Shown here piece after piece: positions 7,598 to 15,199 of a stretch of 64,000 bases of DNA. The stretch covers positions 868,001 to 932,000 of the forward strand of contig NZ_JAGGKM010000001.1 in the NCBI RefSeq assembly GCF_017873715.1. The letters run 5' to 3'. The notes below the pieces were generated by a model. The model was not told the origin of the DNA. It ran no database searches and was given only the letters and a program-made list of their open reading frames with translations. Every line of letters starts with the position of its first letter. Position 1 is the stretch's first letter. Both the position numbers and the translations under genes were made by a program. The DNA is from Cytobacillus luteolus (lineage in GTDB: Bacteria > Bacillota > Bacilli > Bacillales > Bacillaceae_L).

Positions 7598-7722
7598 GTT
7601 GATGTTTGCCAGGGAAGAAGTAGTTCAAACGTTACGCTTCCTTGAGACAAACATGACGTTTGGGGGTCATTTTTAAACGAGTGTGGAAGAAAACATTAAG
7701 TTTTAGTAGAATTTTTCTTTTT
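7598..7722 (-). repeat. Duplicated intergenic element, copy A
   Basis: Aligns along its length with 13465-13588. Shared blocks are GTTGATGTTTG, CAGGG, CAAACGTTACG, CAAACATG, AAACGAG and AAGTTTTAGTAGA. CAAACGT and ACGTTTG form an inverted pair inside this copy. In both places the element lies 75-90 bp upstream of a minus-strand gene (sigma factor here, 112-residue protein there), which suggests a shared control region rather than a coding remnant. Confidence 0.7.
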
Positions 7723-7737
7723 TAAAACAGAGGGACG

Positions 7738-7792
7738 AATCTTTAATTTCTTTCGCTCGCTAAACGAAGCAAACATAAGGTCCGTGTGTTTC
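7738..7792 (+). repeat. Dispersed hairpin repeat, copy 4 (degenerate)
   Basis: Starts CAGAGGGACGAATCTTTAAT, keeps CTAAACGAAGCAAACATAAG and GGTCCGTG, but has lost the CCCAGTG end. The most decayed copy of the family. Confidence 0.82.
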
Positions 7793-7862
7793 CTTCAACA
7801 AGGAAATGAAATATACTTAATATTACATATAAATTTTTCAAATAATTAGGAGGCGGATAAAA

Positions 7863-8261
7863 GTGGAAAAGGTAACGCCATTTTTAATGTTTCAAGATGG
7901 GAACGCGGAAGAAGCGATGAATTTTTACACATCCATCATTGAGGGTTCTCAAATTACAAGCATTGTTAGATATGGAGCTAATGAAGCTGGACCTGAAGGG
8001 ACCGTAATGCAGGCTACTTTTAGCTTGAAAGGGCAGGAATTTATGTGTATTGACAGTTATGTCAAGCATCAATTCACATTTACACCATCTTTCTCTATCT
8101 TTATTACTTGTAACAGTGAAGAAGAACTTGAGAATCTTTATGAGAAACTGGGTGAAGGTGGGCAAGAACTTATGCCTTTAAACGATTATGGTTTCAGTAA
8201 AAAGTTTGGCTGGCTAAATGATCGCTTTGGAGTTTCATGGCAACTAAATCTTCCTTTTTGA
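7863..8261 (+). CDS. VOC-superfamily protein (PhnB-like)
   Basis: 132 residues from GTG 7863 behind GGAGGCGG. The protein begins VEKVTPFLMFQDGNAEEAMN, the usual opening of PhnB/3-demethylubiquinone-methyltransferase-like VOC proteins. It ends WLNDRFGVSWQLNLPF, the family's C-terminal DxFGVxWQL strand. These are small dimeric beta-alpha-beta-beta-beta proteins, often metal-dependent, whose substrates are mostly unknown. A second member with the same architecture lies at 20426-20854. The gene stands alone. Confidence 0.88.
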   Translation: MEKVTPFLMFQDGNAEEAMNFYTSIIEGSQITSIVRYGANEAGPEGTVMQATFSLKGQEFMCIDSYVKHQFTFTPSFSIFITCNSEEELENLYEKLGEGGQELMPLNDYGFSKKFGWLNDRFGVSWQLNLPF

Positions 8262-8364
8262 TGTTTTTAATAGGTATTTGCCTAAAGTAATATATGAATG
8301 CTCAGCCTTGTGAAAGTATATGAAACTGAAACTGTAATTTATTCGAGTATAGGGGGTAAAATTG

Positions 8365-8835
8365 GTGAGTACCTATGGCAGTCTCCATGAAAAAGAAGGA
8401 AGACACGTTTTGGTTTTTGAACGTAAATATCCATTTAGTCCCGAAAAAGTATTTCGTTTTATAACGGATCCTGATTACTTCACTCAGTGGTATCCATTTG
8501 CAACTGGAGAGATGAATATTAGTGTTGGTGGAAAGATAAAGTTCGATGATGGTGAAGGATCAATTTATGAGGCAGTTATTACTGAACTAAACCCTCCAAA
8601 TTCTTTTTGTTTTCGGGAAGTTGATGATTTGATAGAGATAAGCATACATGAAGAGGATCAAGGATGTATCTTGACATTTTGTCACACATTTGATGACCGA
8701 ACAATGGCGATATATACAGCGGCAGGATGGCATAGATGCTTGGATGTTCTTGATCAATTAATCCATAGTCGTACAATAGTATGGGAAGATAATGCACGTG
8801 AATTACGTGAATATTACAACGAAAAGTTTGAATAA
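8365..8835 (+). CDS. SRPBCC/AHSA1-like START-fold protein
   Basis: 156 residues from GTG 8365, with AGGGGG eight bases upstream; TTG 8362 is less well spaced. FERKYPFSPEKVFRFITDPD followed by WYPFATGEMN is the entry of activator of Hsp90 ATPase-like (AHSA1/YndB) proteins, and AAGWHRCLDVLDQL resembles the C-terminal helix of the family. These proteins bind hydrophobic ligands in a helix-grip fold; no specific role is visible. A hairpin terminator follows at 8944. Confidence 0.8.
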   Translation: MSTYGSLHEKEGRHVLVFERKYPFSPEKVFRFITDPDYFTQWYPFATGEMNISVGGKIKFDDGEGSIYEAVITELNPPNSFCFREVDDLIEISIHEEDQGCILTFCHTFDDRTMAIYTAAGWHRCLDVLDQLIHSRTIVWEDNARELREYYNEKFE

Positions 8836-8943
8836 AACATAAGCATTTTTTTAGTTAGCTCACATAATGCATCGTAGATCTATACGAGGACCTTTTGAGA
8901 CGTTGTAGAGGGGAAAATCACCAGTTTCATAAATTTTTTAGAG

Positions 8944-8983
8944 AAAAAGCTGAAGATCCAATTGGGGATTTCCAGCTTTTTTT
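8944..8983 (+). terminator. Terminator after the SRPBCC gene
   Basis: AAAAAGCTG/CAGCTTTTTTT outer stem with an inner GATCC/GGGAT pairing; the T tract is part of the right arm. Confidence 0.75.
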
Positions 8984-9089
8984 CGAACATTAGAGCTAAA
9001 ATTATTACTGAAGTAATTGTTTATTTCTGGTAATATAATTTGGAAGGAAATGTACTTCTATTTAGAAGTTAGAAGAGGAGAATGCAAAA

Positions 9090-9854
9090 GTGAGTTTTAA
9101 AGAAATAAAACCAATGTATTTGGGTGAATCATTGCTTTACTTTGGTATTCCAAGTGTCATTCTGTATATCAACATTTACTACGGTGTACCTTATCTAGAT
9201 GGAATGGGTGTTCCATTAATCTTAAGTTTTCCTTTAGCACTTTACGGGCTGTTAGGGTTATTATTCTTTGCAGCGTTAATTGCATATAGGATTGAAGGAA
9301 ATCCTTTCACTATTGTGGCAATAGTAAAGAGATTTCGTCTTCAAGCGATGAATCGAAAAATGTGGCTTATATCAATAGGCACATTTCTATTGATAATAGT
9401 TTTAGAGGAATTATTAAAATTTACTAGTAAAATATTAGCTTCAATTCCGTTATTTTCACCACCGGAAATCCTTCCTGAATTTATAGACCCTACTAAAACG
9501 CTCGTCTTACCATTTACTGAGTTTATGGGCATTCCATTAGAAGGAAATTGGTGGATTTTGTTAGTGTGGTTAGTTTGTCTTTCTTGCAATATTTTAGGTG
9601 AGGAATTTTGGTGGAGAGGGTATATTCTCCCCAGGCAGGAACTCGCCTTTGGGAAATGGGCATGGGTTATTCATGCCACATTATGGCTATTCTTTTTTCA
9701 TGCCTTTTTGAAATGGAACTATATTGTTCTTATTCCAACCTGCTTCCTCATATCATATATGGCGCAAAAATACCAAAGCACTTGGGTTGCCGCAGTTATA
9801 CATGGGATAGGTAACGGGCTATTTTTTGCTTTTATAATACCAGGTATATTTTGA
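9090..9854 (+). CDS. CPBP-family intramembrane metalloprotease
   Basis: 254 residues with about seven or eight membrane segments. The three CPBP (Abi/CAAX protease-like) motifs are visible: EEFWWRGYILPR (the EExxxR motif), WVIHATLWLFFFHAF, and AAVIHGIGNGLFF with the last metal-binding His. Members cleave or process prenylated or small peptides, or act in bacteriocin immunity. The start is GTG 9090, behind AGAAGAGGAG. Monocistronic; a hairpin repeat begins four bases after the stop. Confidence 0.87.
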   Translation: MSFKEIKPMYLGESLLYFGIPSVILYINIYYGVPYLDGMGVPLILSFPLALYGLLGLLFFAALIAYRIEGNPFTIVAIVKRFRLQAMNRKMWLISIGTFLLIIVLEELLKFTSKILASIPLFSPPEILPEFIDPTKTLVLPFTEFMGIPLEGNWWILLVWLVCLSCNILGEEFWWRGYILPRQELAFGKWAWVIHATLWLFFFHAFLKWNYIVLIPTCFLISYMAQKYQSTWVAAVIHGIGNGLFFAFIIPGIF

Positions 9855-9857
9855 AAA

Positions 9858-9929
9858 CATAGGGACCGGACCTTATGTTTCTTTCGTTTCGCAAAACGAA
9901 GGAAACGTAAGGTCCGTCCCCACGTTTCT
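9858..9929 (+). repeat. Dispersed hairpin repeat, copy 5
   Basis: ATAGGGACCGGACCTTATG, stem GTTTCTTTCGTTT against AAACGAAGGAAAC, end AAGGTCCGTCCCCACGTTTC. The outer arms pair better here (GGACCTTA/TAAGGTCC). It sits between convergent genes and may serve as their terminator. Confidence 0.88.
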
Positions 9930-9931
9930 AA

Positions 9932-10936
9932 CTACACTTCTTTTGCAATTTCAGTTCGGTTAGGAGCAAGTGGTGGCTGTTCTAGCCATTTATTTTGAAC
10001 CATGAGATTAAACCATTTCTTTGTTACCAAAAGATTTTTTAGGATAGTACCCTCATATGCTGTCACAAGGTCTGTTCGCATGGCTGATGCAAGACCTGCC
10101 CCATGATAGTTTTGAGCAGCTTGGAATAAGAATCCGATATGGTACAACATTAACTTATCCGAAAAAGGAGAGTCGGTCGAAGTAGTCACTTCTGTTTCCA
10201 AAGATTTCGGAACTGGTAAGTTATCCGTTTGCATTATTTTTGAAAATGTTTTTATTTGACCATCAGCTGTGTTCTGAGAATCAGTTAAAAACTTTCTTAC
10301 TTTTTTCGATTGTGCGACTTGACTGAATGCGATAGAAAGGGTTTTAGCCATAATGCTCTTTTTAAGATTGAAAGAAATACTAATGATTTCTGTCGCAGCT
10401 AATTTTCTACCCTTTCCGAAAAATCCATCTGTGAAATCTTGACTGATAATAAATTGAGGGTTTTGAGCTGGATAAAATAAAGGGTCTCTTTGAAAGTTTC
10501 CTTTCTCAAGTAATAACTCAATGGTTTGATGATACATCTTTTTCGCATCGTTATCACAAGAGTCATAAAAATCTCTTAAGTCTTTACGAACCGATACCCC
10601 TAATGAAGTGCTGTGCCCCAGCAAACCATGTAATGTCATGATATGTAAATAATTTAAGCAAAAAATATCTGTGAACAATCTCGGTTTACCTTTAAAAAGG
10701 TCAGATTCAGTAAAACCAATCGGAACTGGAAATCCCTCATTCTCTATAAAAGTTACGATTTGTCTCTTTTGTTTTTCAGATGTAGTAATAGCATCCTCAA
10801 AAATGTTTTTTATTTGCTCATCTTCAATAATAGAGACCATATATCGATTTACAACATCAGTCATTGTTCCGTTCACATACTCCCCCCACAAAGTACCTAT
10901 TTCGGAGGATGTGAGTTTTAATTTATCCTTTTCCAT
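9932..10936 (-). CDS. DUF3231 family protein (two-domain, ferritin-like/CotF-like)
   Basis: 334 residues, the usual length of two-domain DUF3231 proteins. Each half begins with a helical segment and contains a proline turn (GFPVPIGFTESDLF in the first half, DNLPVPKSLETEV in the second). The start KLKLTSSEIGTLWGEYVNGT and the end NKWLEQPPLAPNRTEIAKE are typical. The family is common in endospore formers and related in fold to CotF-like coat proteins; its function is unknown. A second member lies at 13768-14757 and the two bracket the Asp-Ala repeat genes. The start ATG 10936 has GAGGTGACG upstream. Confidence 0.88.
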   Translation of the reverse strand: MEKDKLKLTSSEIGTLWGEYVNGTMTDVVNRYMVSIIEDEQIKNIFEDAITTSEKQKRQIVTFIENEGFPVPIGFTESDLFKGKPRLFTDIFCLNYLHIMTLHGLLGHSTSLGVSVRKDLRDFYDSCDNDAKKMYHQTIELLLEKGNFQRDPLFYPAQNPQFIISQDFTDGFFGKGRKLAATEIISISFNLKKSIMAKTLSIAFSQVAQSKKVRKFLTDSQNTADGQIKTFSKIMQTDNLPVPKSLETEVTTSTDSPFSDKLMLYHIGFLFQAAQNYHGAGLASAMRTDLVTAYEGTILKNLLVTKKWFNLMVQNKWLEQPPLAPNRTEIAKEV

Positions 10937-11001
10937 TTCGTCACCTCATGGATATTATTTACCAATTAAGTAAGAAATATAAATTTTGAGCTTGAAAACT
11001 T

Positions 11002-11069
11002 AGAGGGACGGAACTCATGTTTCTTTCATTTCGCTAAGCGAAGAACATAAGGACCGTCTCTGAGTTTCT
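11002..11069 (+). repeat. Dispersed hairpin repeat, copy 6
   Basis: AGAGGGACGGAACTCATG, stem GTTTCTTTCATTTCG with partner CGAAGAAC shortened by deletion, end GGACCGTCTCTGAGTTTC. Between the DUF3231 gene and the 3' end of the first Asp-Ala repeat gene. Confidence 0.86.
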
Positions 11070-11104
11070 AGACATTTTTATAAATGTAGTTGATTACTAG
11101 AAAA

Positions 11105-11872
11105 CTATGATCTTCTTTTTATTTTAATATCATTTGTAGCAGTGTTATCTCCAGAAGCAACATGTTGAATGACAATATTTGTTGCGTCTCCTGCAGCAGC
11201 ATCAGCATCAGCATCCGCGTCAGCATCAGCATCGGCATCAGCATCAGCGTCCGCATCAGCATCAGCATCGGCATCCGCATCAGCGGCAGCATCGGCATCA
11301 GCGTCTGCATCAGCATCGGCATCAGCATCGGCATCAGCATCGGCATCAGCATTCGCATCAGCGTCCGCATTTGCATCAGCATCGGCATCAGCATCGGCAT
11401 CAGCTCCGGCATCCGTACCTGCGTCAGCGTCCGCGTCGGCATCCGCGTCGGCATCGGCAGCACCTGCAGCAGATGTTCTCACACCGCTTGCTGCCGATGA
11501 TGTATTACCTCCAGCTGATGAAGCATTATCACTAGCTGCGGCATCAGCTGCAGCAGCATCGGCATCTTCATTTCCTGCAGCTGCGGCAGCGTGTCGATTA
11601 GATGAAGCATCAGTTGCAGCAGCATCTGCATCATCATTACCTGCTGCGGCGGCTGCATGAATTTCAGAATCTGATGCTGCAGCTCCTGCATCATTACTCC
11701 CAGCACTTGAAGCTGCATGTTTTCCTGAACTTGCACTAGCTGCATCGCCACCGTCCGTACCCCCACCAGCAGCAGCAGCTGACTGCTTATCTGCATCCGC
11801 GTCTGCATTCTTTGATGTTAGTTCTGAGCTTTTTTCCTCAGGTGCACCATTACGTTCCTCTTCATTACCCAT
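11105..11872 (-). CDS. Asp-Ala repeat protein 1 (Ala/Asp-rich, no known family)
   Basis: 255 residues from ATG 11872, preceded by AAAGGAGGA. Layout: a charged N-terminus (MGNEEERNGAPEEK); three 20-22 residue units of the form HAAAAAGN(D/E)DADAAA at about residues 52-115; a Ser/Gly/Ala linker; an almost pure alternating Asp-Ala tract of about 85-90 residues (about 139-226); and a C-terminal block TNIVIQHVASGDNTATN. No signal peptide or membrane segment. The last block recurs in the next gene and in the protein at 13051-13389. The Asp-Ala tract is coded by a drifting six-base repeat, so both strands are open in several frames; only this frame has a good ribosome site and non-repeat ends. Function unknown. 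The acidic tract could bind cations or form an extended fibre, as inference. Confidence 0.8.
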   Translation of the reverse strand: MGNEEERNGAPEEKSSELTSKNADADADKQSAAAAGGGTDGGDAASASSGKHAASSAGSNDAGAAASDSEIHAAAAAGNDDADAAATDASSNRHAAAAAGNEDADAAAADAAASDNASSAGGNTSSAASGVRTSAAGAADADADADADADAGTDAGADADADADADANADADANADADADADADADADADADADAAADADADADADADADADADADADADADADAAAGDATNIVIQHVASGDNTATNDIKIKRRS

Positions 11873-11901
11873 TATTATCCTCCTTTCTTTTTATAATACA
11901 T

Positions 11902-12627
11902 TTACTCAATAGTAATTGAGTTACTTGCTGTATTGTTTCCTGAGGTCACAGACTGAACGACAATGTTTGTGGCTGACCCTGCAGCAGCGGCAGCCGCAGC
12001 ATCGGCATCGGCATCAGCATCGGCGTCAGCATCGGCATCCGCAGCAGCATCTGCATCGGCATCAGCATCGGCGTCAGCATCGGCGTCAGCATCGGCATCG
12101 GCATCGGCATCGGCATCCGCGTCGGCATCGGCATCGGCATCGGCATCGGCATCGGCGTCAGCATCGGCATCGGCATCGGCATCGGCATCAGCGTCAGCAT
12201 CGGCATCCGCGTCAGCATCGGCATCGGCATCCGCATCAGCATTTGCTCCTGCAGCGGCTGCAGCATTTTTCCCACTGGAAGCTGCTGATGTAGTACCTGC
12301 AGCTGAAGAAGAATTTTCACCTGCTGCTGCATCAGATGCGGCAGCATCAGCATCTTCATTACCAGCAGCAGCTGCGGCATGTCTACTTGAATCGGAGTCG
12401 GCTGCAGCAGCGTCGGCATCGTCATTACCGGCAGCAGCTGCTGCATGACGACCAGCATCGGTTGCAGCAGCTGCTGCATCATCACTACCTGCCGCACCTG
12501 CTGCATGATCTTTAGCACTAGAAGCTGCGGCACTTCCACCATCAGGTCCACCACTAGCCGCAGCTGATGACAGCTTATCAGCATCGGCTGCTGCAAACTT
12601 ACTTTTTTTATTTTTTTCATTTTCCAT
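11902..12627 (-). CDS. Asp-Ala repeat protein 2, tandem paralog
   Basis: 241 residues from ATG 12627, preceded by GAAAGGAGGAACT. Same architecture as the downstream gene: N-terminus MENEKNKKSKFAAADADK; three units like RHAAAAAGNDDADAAA at about residues 40-100; a Ser/Ala/Gly linker; an Asp-Ala tract of about 85 residues with occasional Ala-Ala; and a C-terminal block TNIVVQSVTSGNNTASN. The two genes are 29 bp apart on the same strand and clearly arose by duplication. Upstream on the minus strand, about 30 bp before the start, is CATATAAT, which resembles a sporulation sigma (SigE/SigK) -10 box; weak evidence alone. No known family recognised. Confidence 0.8.
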   Translation of the reverse strand: MENEKNKKSKFAAADADKLSSAAASGGPDGGSAAASSAKDHAAGAAGSDDAAAAATDAGRHAAAAAGNDDADAAAADSDSSRHAAAAAGNEDADAAASDAAAGENSSSAAGTTSAASSGKNAAAAAGANADADADADADADADADADADADADADADADADADADADADADADADADADADADADADADADADAAADADADADADADADAAAAAAAGSATNIVVQSVTSGNNTASNSITIE

Positions 12628-12787
12628 ACTAGTTCCTCCTTTCGGTGCTCAATTATATGTTATTCCTCGCAAGTAGGACATGTATGGACGAACTAACTAT
12701 GTGAAAACACATTTTTACGAGAATGGCTCTTTGTCCAAGAAATTCTACTAGTAAAACATATAGATAAATTGAGAGGAGGGATTAAAC

Positions 12788-13003
12788 ATGATGAAAGAGC
12801 TTCTAATATTGACAGTTGATGGTTCGGAATTTAGAGGATTTAGAGTTGAACTTGCCGAAAACCCAATCGAAGATCTTTTTCCAGAAGACTTTGATGCAAT
12901 TCCTATTCGGTTAACCGAAGCAACTGGACCTTTTGAAGAAAATCAGCTTGTCTTTATCCAACAAAGTCAAGTCGTAGCTGTATCTCTAGTAAAGGATTGC
13001 TAG
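12788..13003 (+). CDS. Small acidic hypothetical protein, divergent from the Asp-Ala genes
   Basis: 71 residues from ATG 12788 with GAGGAGGG upstream, a strong ribosome site. The sequence MKELLILTVDGSEFRGFRVE followed by NPIEDLFPEDFDAIPIRLTE and later NQLVFIQQSQVVAVSL suggests a small beta-rich fold. No family recognised. It is transcribed away from Asp-Ala gene 2 and converges with the gene at 13051-13389. Its placement inside the DUF3231-bracketed locus suggests, but does not show, a link to the same process. Confidence 0.65.
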   Translation: MMKELLILTVDGSEFRGFRVELAENPIEDLFPEDFDAIPIRLTEATGPFEENQLVFIQQSQVVAVSLVKDC

Positions 13004-13050
13004 TTATGTAGCAAAGTGAAAAAGCAGCCCTTGTATAAGGAGCTGCTTTA

Positions 13051-13389
13051 TCAATCTGTTTTTTGTTTTGATAGTTCCTCTAACACTCTTTTGCGAAATG
13101 CTTTTTCTTCGTCTATCAATTCTTCTATCCATTTTTCTACTTTTTCTACCTTTTCTTCAAACTCTTTTGAACTCGCTGAATGTGTTCGTTGTTGAAGTAA
13201 ACTAGTCATGTACAACATAATCATACTATAGATATGATCAGAGGTAGTATTAAGGTTATATTGAATTACTGTTGCCTTGGCCTCATTATTCCCTGAAGAT
13301 GCGTGCTGAACTGCGATTTGGTTTGTGGGCTTTTCCTTAGCGTGAGATGCCACATCAACCTTTTCAATTTTTTTATTATCATGTTCCAT
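13051..13389 (-). CDS. Hypothetical protein sharing the Asp-Ala proteins' terminal motif
   Basis: 112 residues from ATG 13389. Residues about 22-43 contain TNQIAVQHASSGNNEAKATV, which lines up with the C-terminal blocks of the two Asp-Ala proteins (TN-IVIQHVASGDNTA and TN-IVVQSVTSGNNTA). Here the block is near the N-terminus and is followed by a helical, charged, coiled-coil-like region (FEEKVEKVEKWIEELIDEEK). A shared docking or assembly motif is the simplest reading. On the minus strand, about 30 bp upstream, CATACACT matches a SigE-type -10 element, with no clear -35. No known family recognised. Confidence 0.68.
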   Translation of the reverse strand: MEHDNKKIEKVDVASHAKEKPTNQIAVQHASSGNNEAKATVIQYNLNTTSDHIYSMIMLYMTSLLQQRTHSASSKEFEEKVEKVEKWIEELIDEEKAFRKRVLEELSKQKTD

Positions 13390-13464
13390 TTAAACACCCT
13401 ACTTAATTCATTTATAAACAGTGTATGAAAAATTTAAAAGTTGGTTCATGGGACATAGGCACAG

Positions 13465-13588
13465 GTTGATGTTTGTCAGGGTAGAAGTGGCGCAAACGTT
13501 ACGTTTTCTAGGGCAAACATGTCGTATGGGATTGATTAGAAACGAGGTATATATGGAAATATCAAGTTTTAGTAGATTTAGCTTTTTA
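13465..13588 (-). repeat. Duplicated intergenic element, copy B
   Basis: Partner of 7598-7722 with the same block order (GTTGATGTTTG, CAGGG, CAAACGTTACG, CAAACATG, AAACGAG, AAGTTTTAGTAGA). It begins 76 bp upstream of the 112-residue gene on the minus strand. Only point differences and a few short indels separate the two copies. Confidence 0.7.
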
Positions 13589-13767
13589 GAAAAATAATTA
13601 GTTTAAGTTGATTACAGCCATTTAATTTACCCCATATGACATAGTATATACCATGCGTTCTTCTCGTGAGTAAGCTGCAATCAGTAGCTAGGTATGAAGA
13701 GTTGACTTTCATAAATGGTAATTATTTTGAAGATACTACCTTTATAATAAGAAGGGTGGTATAGAAA

Positions 13768-14757
13768 ATGGAGAATATCAAAATTGATATGACTGCTTCT
13801 GAAATTGGATATCTTTGGTCTACTTACCAAGCTGAAACATTAAACCACTGTATGTTAACCTATTTTGATAAAATAGTGGAAGATCCAGAAATAAAAAAAG
13901 TAAATAAATTTGCATTGGATTCATGTGAAAATAATCTGATTTCATTAAAAAGTTTATTTAGTAAAGATAATATCCCAATACCTGTTGGGATTAATGATTC
14001 AGACATTCTTACTACAACTGATAGATTATACACTGATCCTTTTATACTCTATTTTCAGTGGTTTGTCGGTAAAGGGAATTTAAATTATGCATCATTAGCC
14101 ATTAATACAATTGCAAGAGATGACATTTTTGATTTTTATAAAAACTTATTAACAAAATCATTAATCTTACTAGAAGACTCAAGAAGGATGTTGCTATCCA
14201 AGGGGCTTTGGATACGAGCTCCATATATTCCTGTTCCAACAGAAGTAGAATTTATAAAAAAAGAGAGCTTCTTAAATGGATGGTTTAATGATAAACGACC
14301 TCTTGCTGGAATTGAGATAGCAAGTATATTTTATAATCTTATGACAAATGCAATAGGACAATCGCTAATAAGTAGTTTTGTCCAAATAACTGATAAGGGA
14401 GAATTAAGAGACTATTTTATAAGAGGCAAAGATATTGCCGAGAAGCATATAGACTTAATGTCAAAACATCTTAAAGAACAAGAGATACCAGTTCCTAATA
14501 CTTGGAATACAGGTGTCACATCATCTAAAGAACCTCCTTTTTCAGAAAAATTAATGCTTACTTTAGTTACTTTTTTAAATGCCCAAGGACTTAGTAATTA
14601 TGGAAATGCGATTTCTAATTCAATAAAACGAGACATTGGATTAGATTTTACTCGACTAGCTGCGGAAGTTGCAAAGTATGGAGAAGATGGCACTAAACTT
14701 CTAATTAAACACGGATGGATGGAAAAACCACCTCTTGCAAAAGAAATTATTGGTTAA
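13768..14757 (+). CDS. DUF3231 family protein, second copy
   Basis: 329 residues, two repeated helical halves as in the copy at 9932-10936. MTASEIGYLWSTYQAETLNH opens it, NIPIPVGINDSDIL and EIPVPNTWNTGVTSS are the two proline turns, and HGWMEKPPLAKEI closes it. The two DUF3231 proteins are clearly divergent in sequence, so they are old paralogs rather than a recent copy. ATG 13768 has AGAAGGGTGG upstream. A terminator follows at 14794. Function unknown; association with the spore coat is inference from the CotF-like fold. Confidence 0.87.
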   Translation: MENIKIDMTASEIGYLWSTYQAETLNHCMLTYFDKIVEDPEIKKVNKFALDSCENNLISLKSLFSKDNIPIPVGINDSDILTTTDRLYTDPFILYFQWFVGKGNLNYASLAINTIARDDIFDFYKNLLTKSLILLEDSRRMLLSKGLWIRAPYIPVPTEVEFIKKESFLNGWFNDKRPLAGIEIASIFYNLMTNAIGQSLISSFVQITDKGELRDYFIRGKDIAEKHIDLMSKHLKEQEIPVPNTWNTGVTSSKEPPFSEKLMLTLVTFLNAQGLSNYGNAISNSIKRDIGLDFTRLAAEVAKYGEDGTKLLIKHGWMEKPPLAKEIIG

Positions 14758-14793
14758 TAGCAGGCTGAATATTCCATAAATAGATTGACGAAA

Positions 14794-14823
14794 AAAAGCC
14801 AGAGACTAGAATCTCTGGCTTTT
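14794..14823 (+). terminator. Terminator after the second DUF3231 gene
   Basis: 12-bp stem AAAAGCCAGAGA/TCTCTGGCTTTT with a 6-base loop; works in both directions. Confidence 0.85.
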
Positions 14824-14943
14824 ACCTATACACTTAACAAGAAAAGTTATCCATTACTTATTTTCTTTATAAAGTTCAATAAAGGCATTGAAAAGTTCAA
14901 TCCCTTGAAACGTAAATAAAGAAAGAGATGTTAACCAGAAATC

Positions 14944-15138
14944 ATGTTTATTTCAAGGCAGGCTTTTGCATTTGGATTTTGGTATTTTGATATTATATAT
15001 ATACTTGAATTTTCACTCTGGATAGCCATGATTTTTGTTTTATATCAGTCTCCAAAACAAATAATCAAGGTGGTTTCCATAGGATTGCTTTTTTACTTCC
15101 TTACTGCTCAGATTAATTTACTCTGGGGAATGTTGTAG
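14944..15138 (+). CDS. Possible small membrane protein (weak)
   Basis: A 64-residue frame with two hydrophobic segments (FDIIYILEFSLWIAMIFVLY and VVSIGLLFYFLTAQINLLWG). There is no good ribosome site ahead of the ATG, and no family is recognised. It may be a short real membrane protein, a fragment of a larger one or chance. The surrounding 14824-15199 stretch shows nothing else. Confidence 0.3.
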   Translation: MFISRQAFAFGFWYFDIIYILEFSLWIAMIFVLYQSPKQIIKVVSIGLLFYFLTAQINLLWGML

Positions 15139-15199
15139 GGATTATTCATTGAACTAGCAGGATAGCTATACAATTTTGAGTAAGGAGGTATTTATTTAA

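Larger units (their letters stand above)
7509..7862. other. Divergent intergenic region between sigma factor and VOC gene
   Basis: 354 bp. It holds a 125-bp element shared with 13465-13588 (listed separately) and hairpin copy 4. Just after the sigma start there is also a short inverted repeat CTTCC/GGAAG. No gene seen. Confidence 0.7.

Noticed and set aside
11162-11660. Plus-strand Ser-Ala or His-Arg/Gln repeat proteins opposite the Asp-Ala genes
   Set aside because: No good ribosome sites and no non-repeat domains; they are the complement of the six-base repeat. The same holds at 11916-12448.
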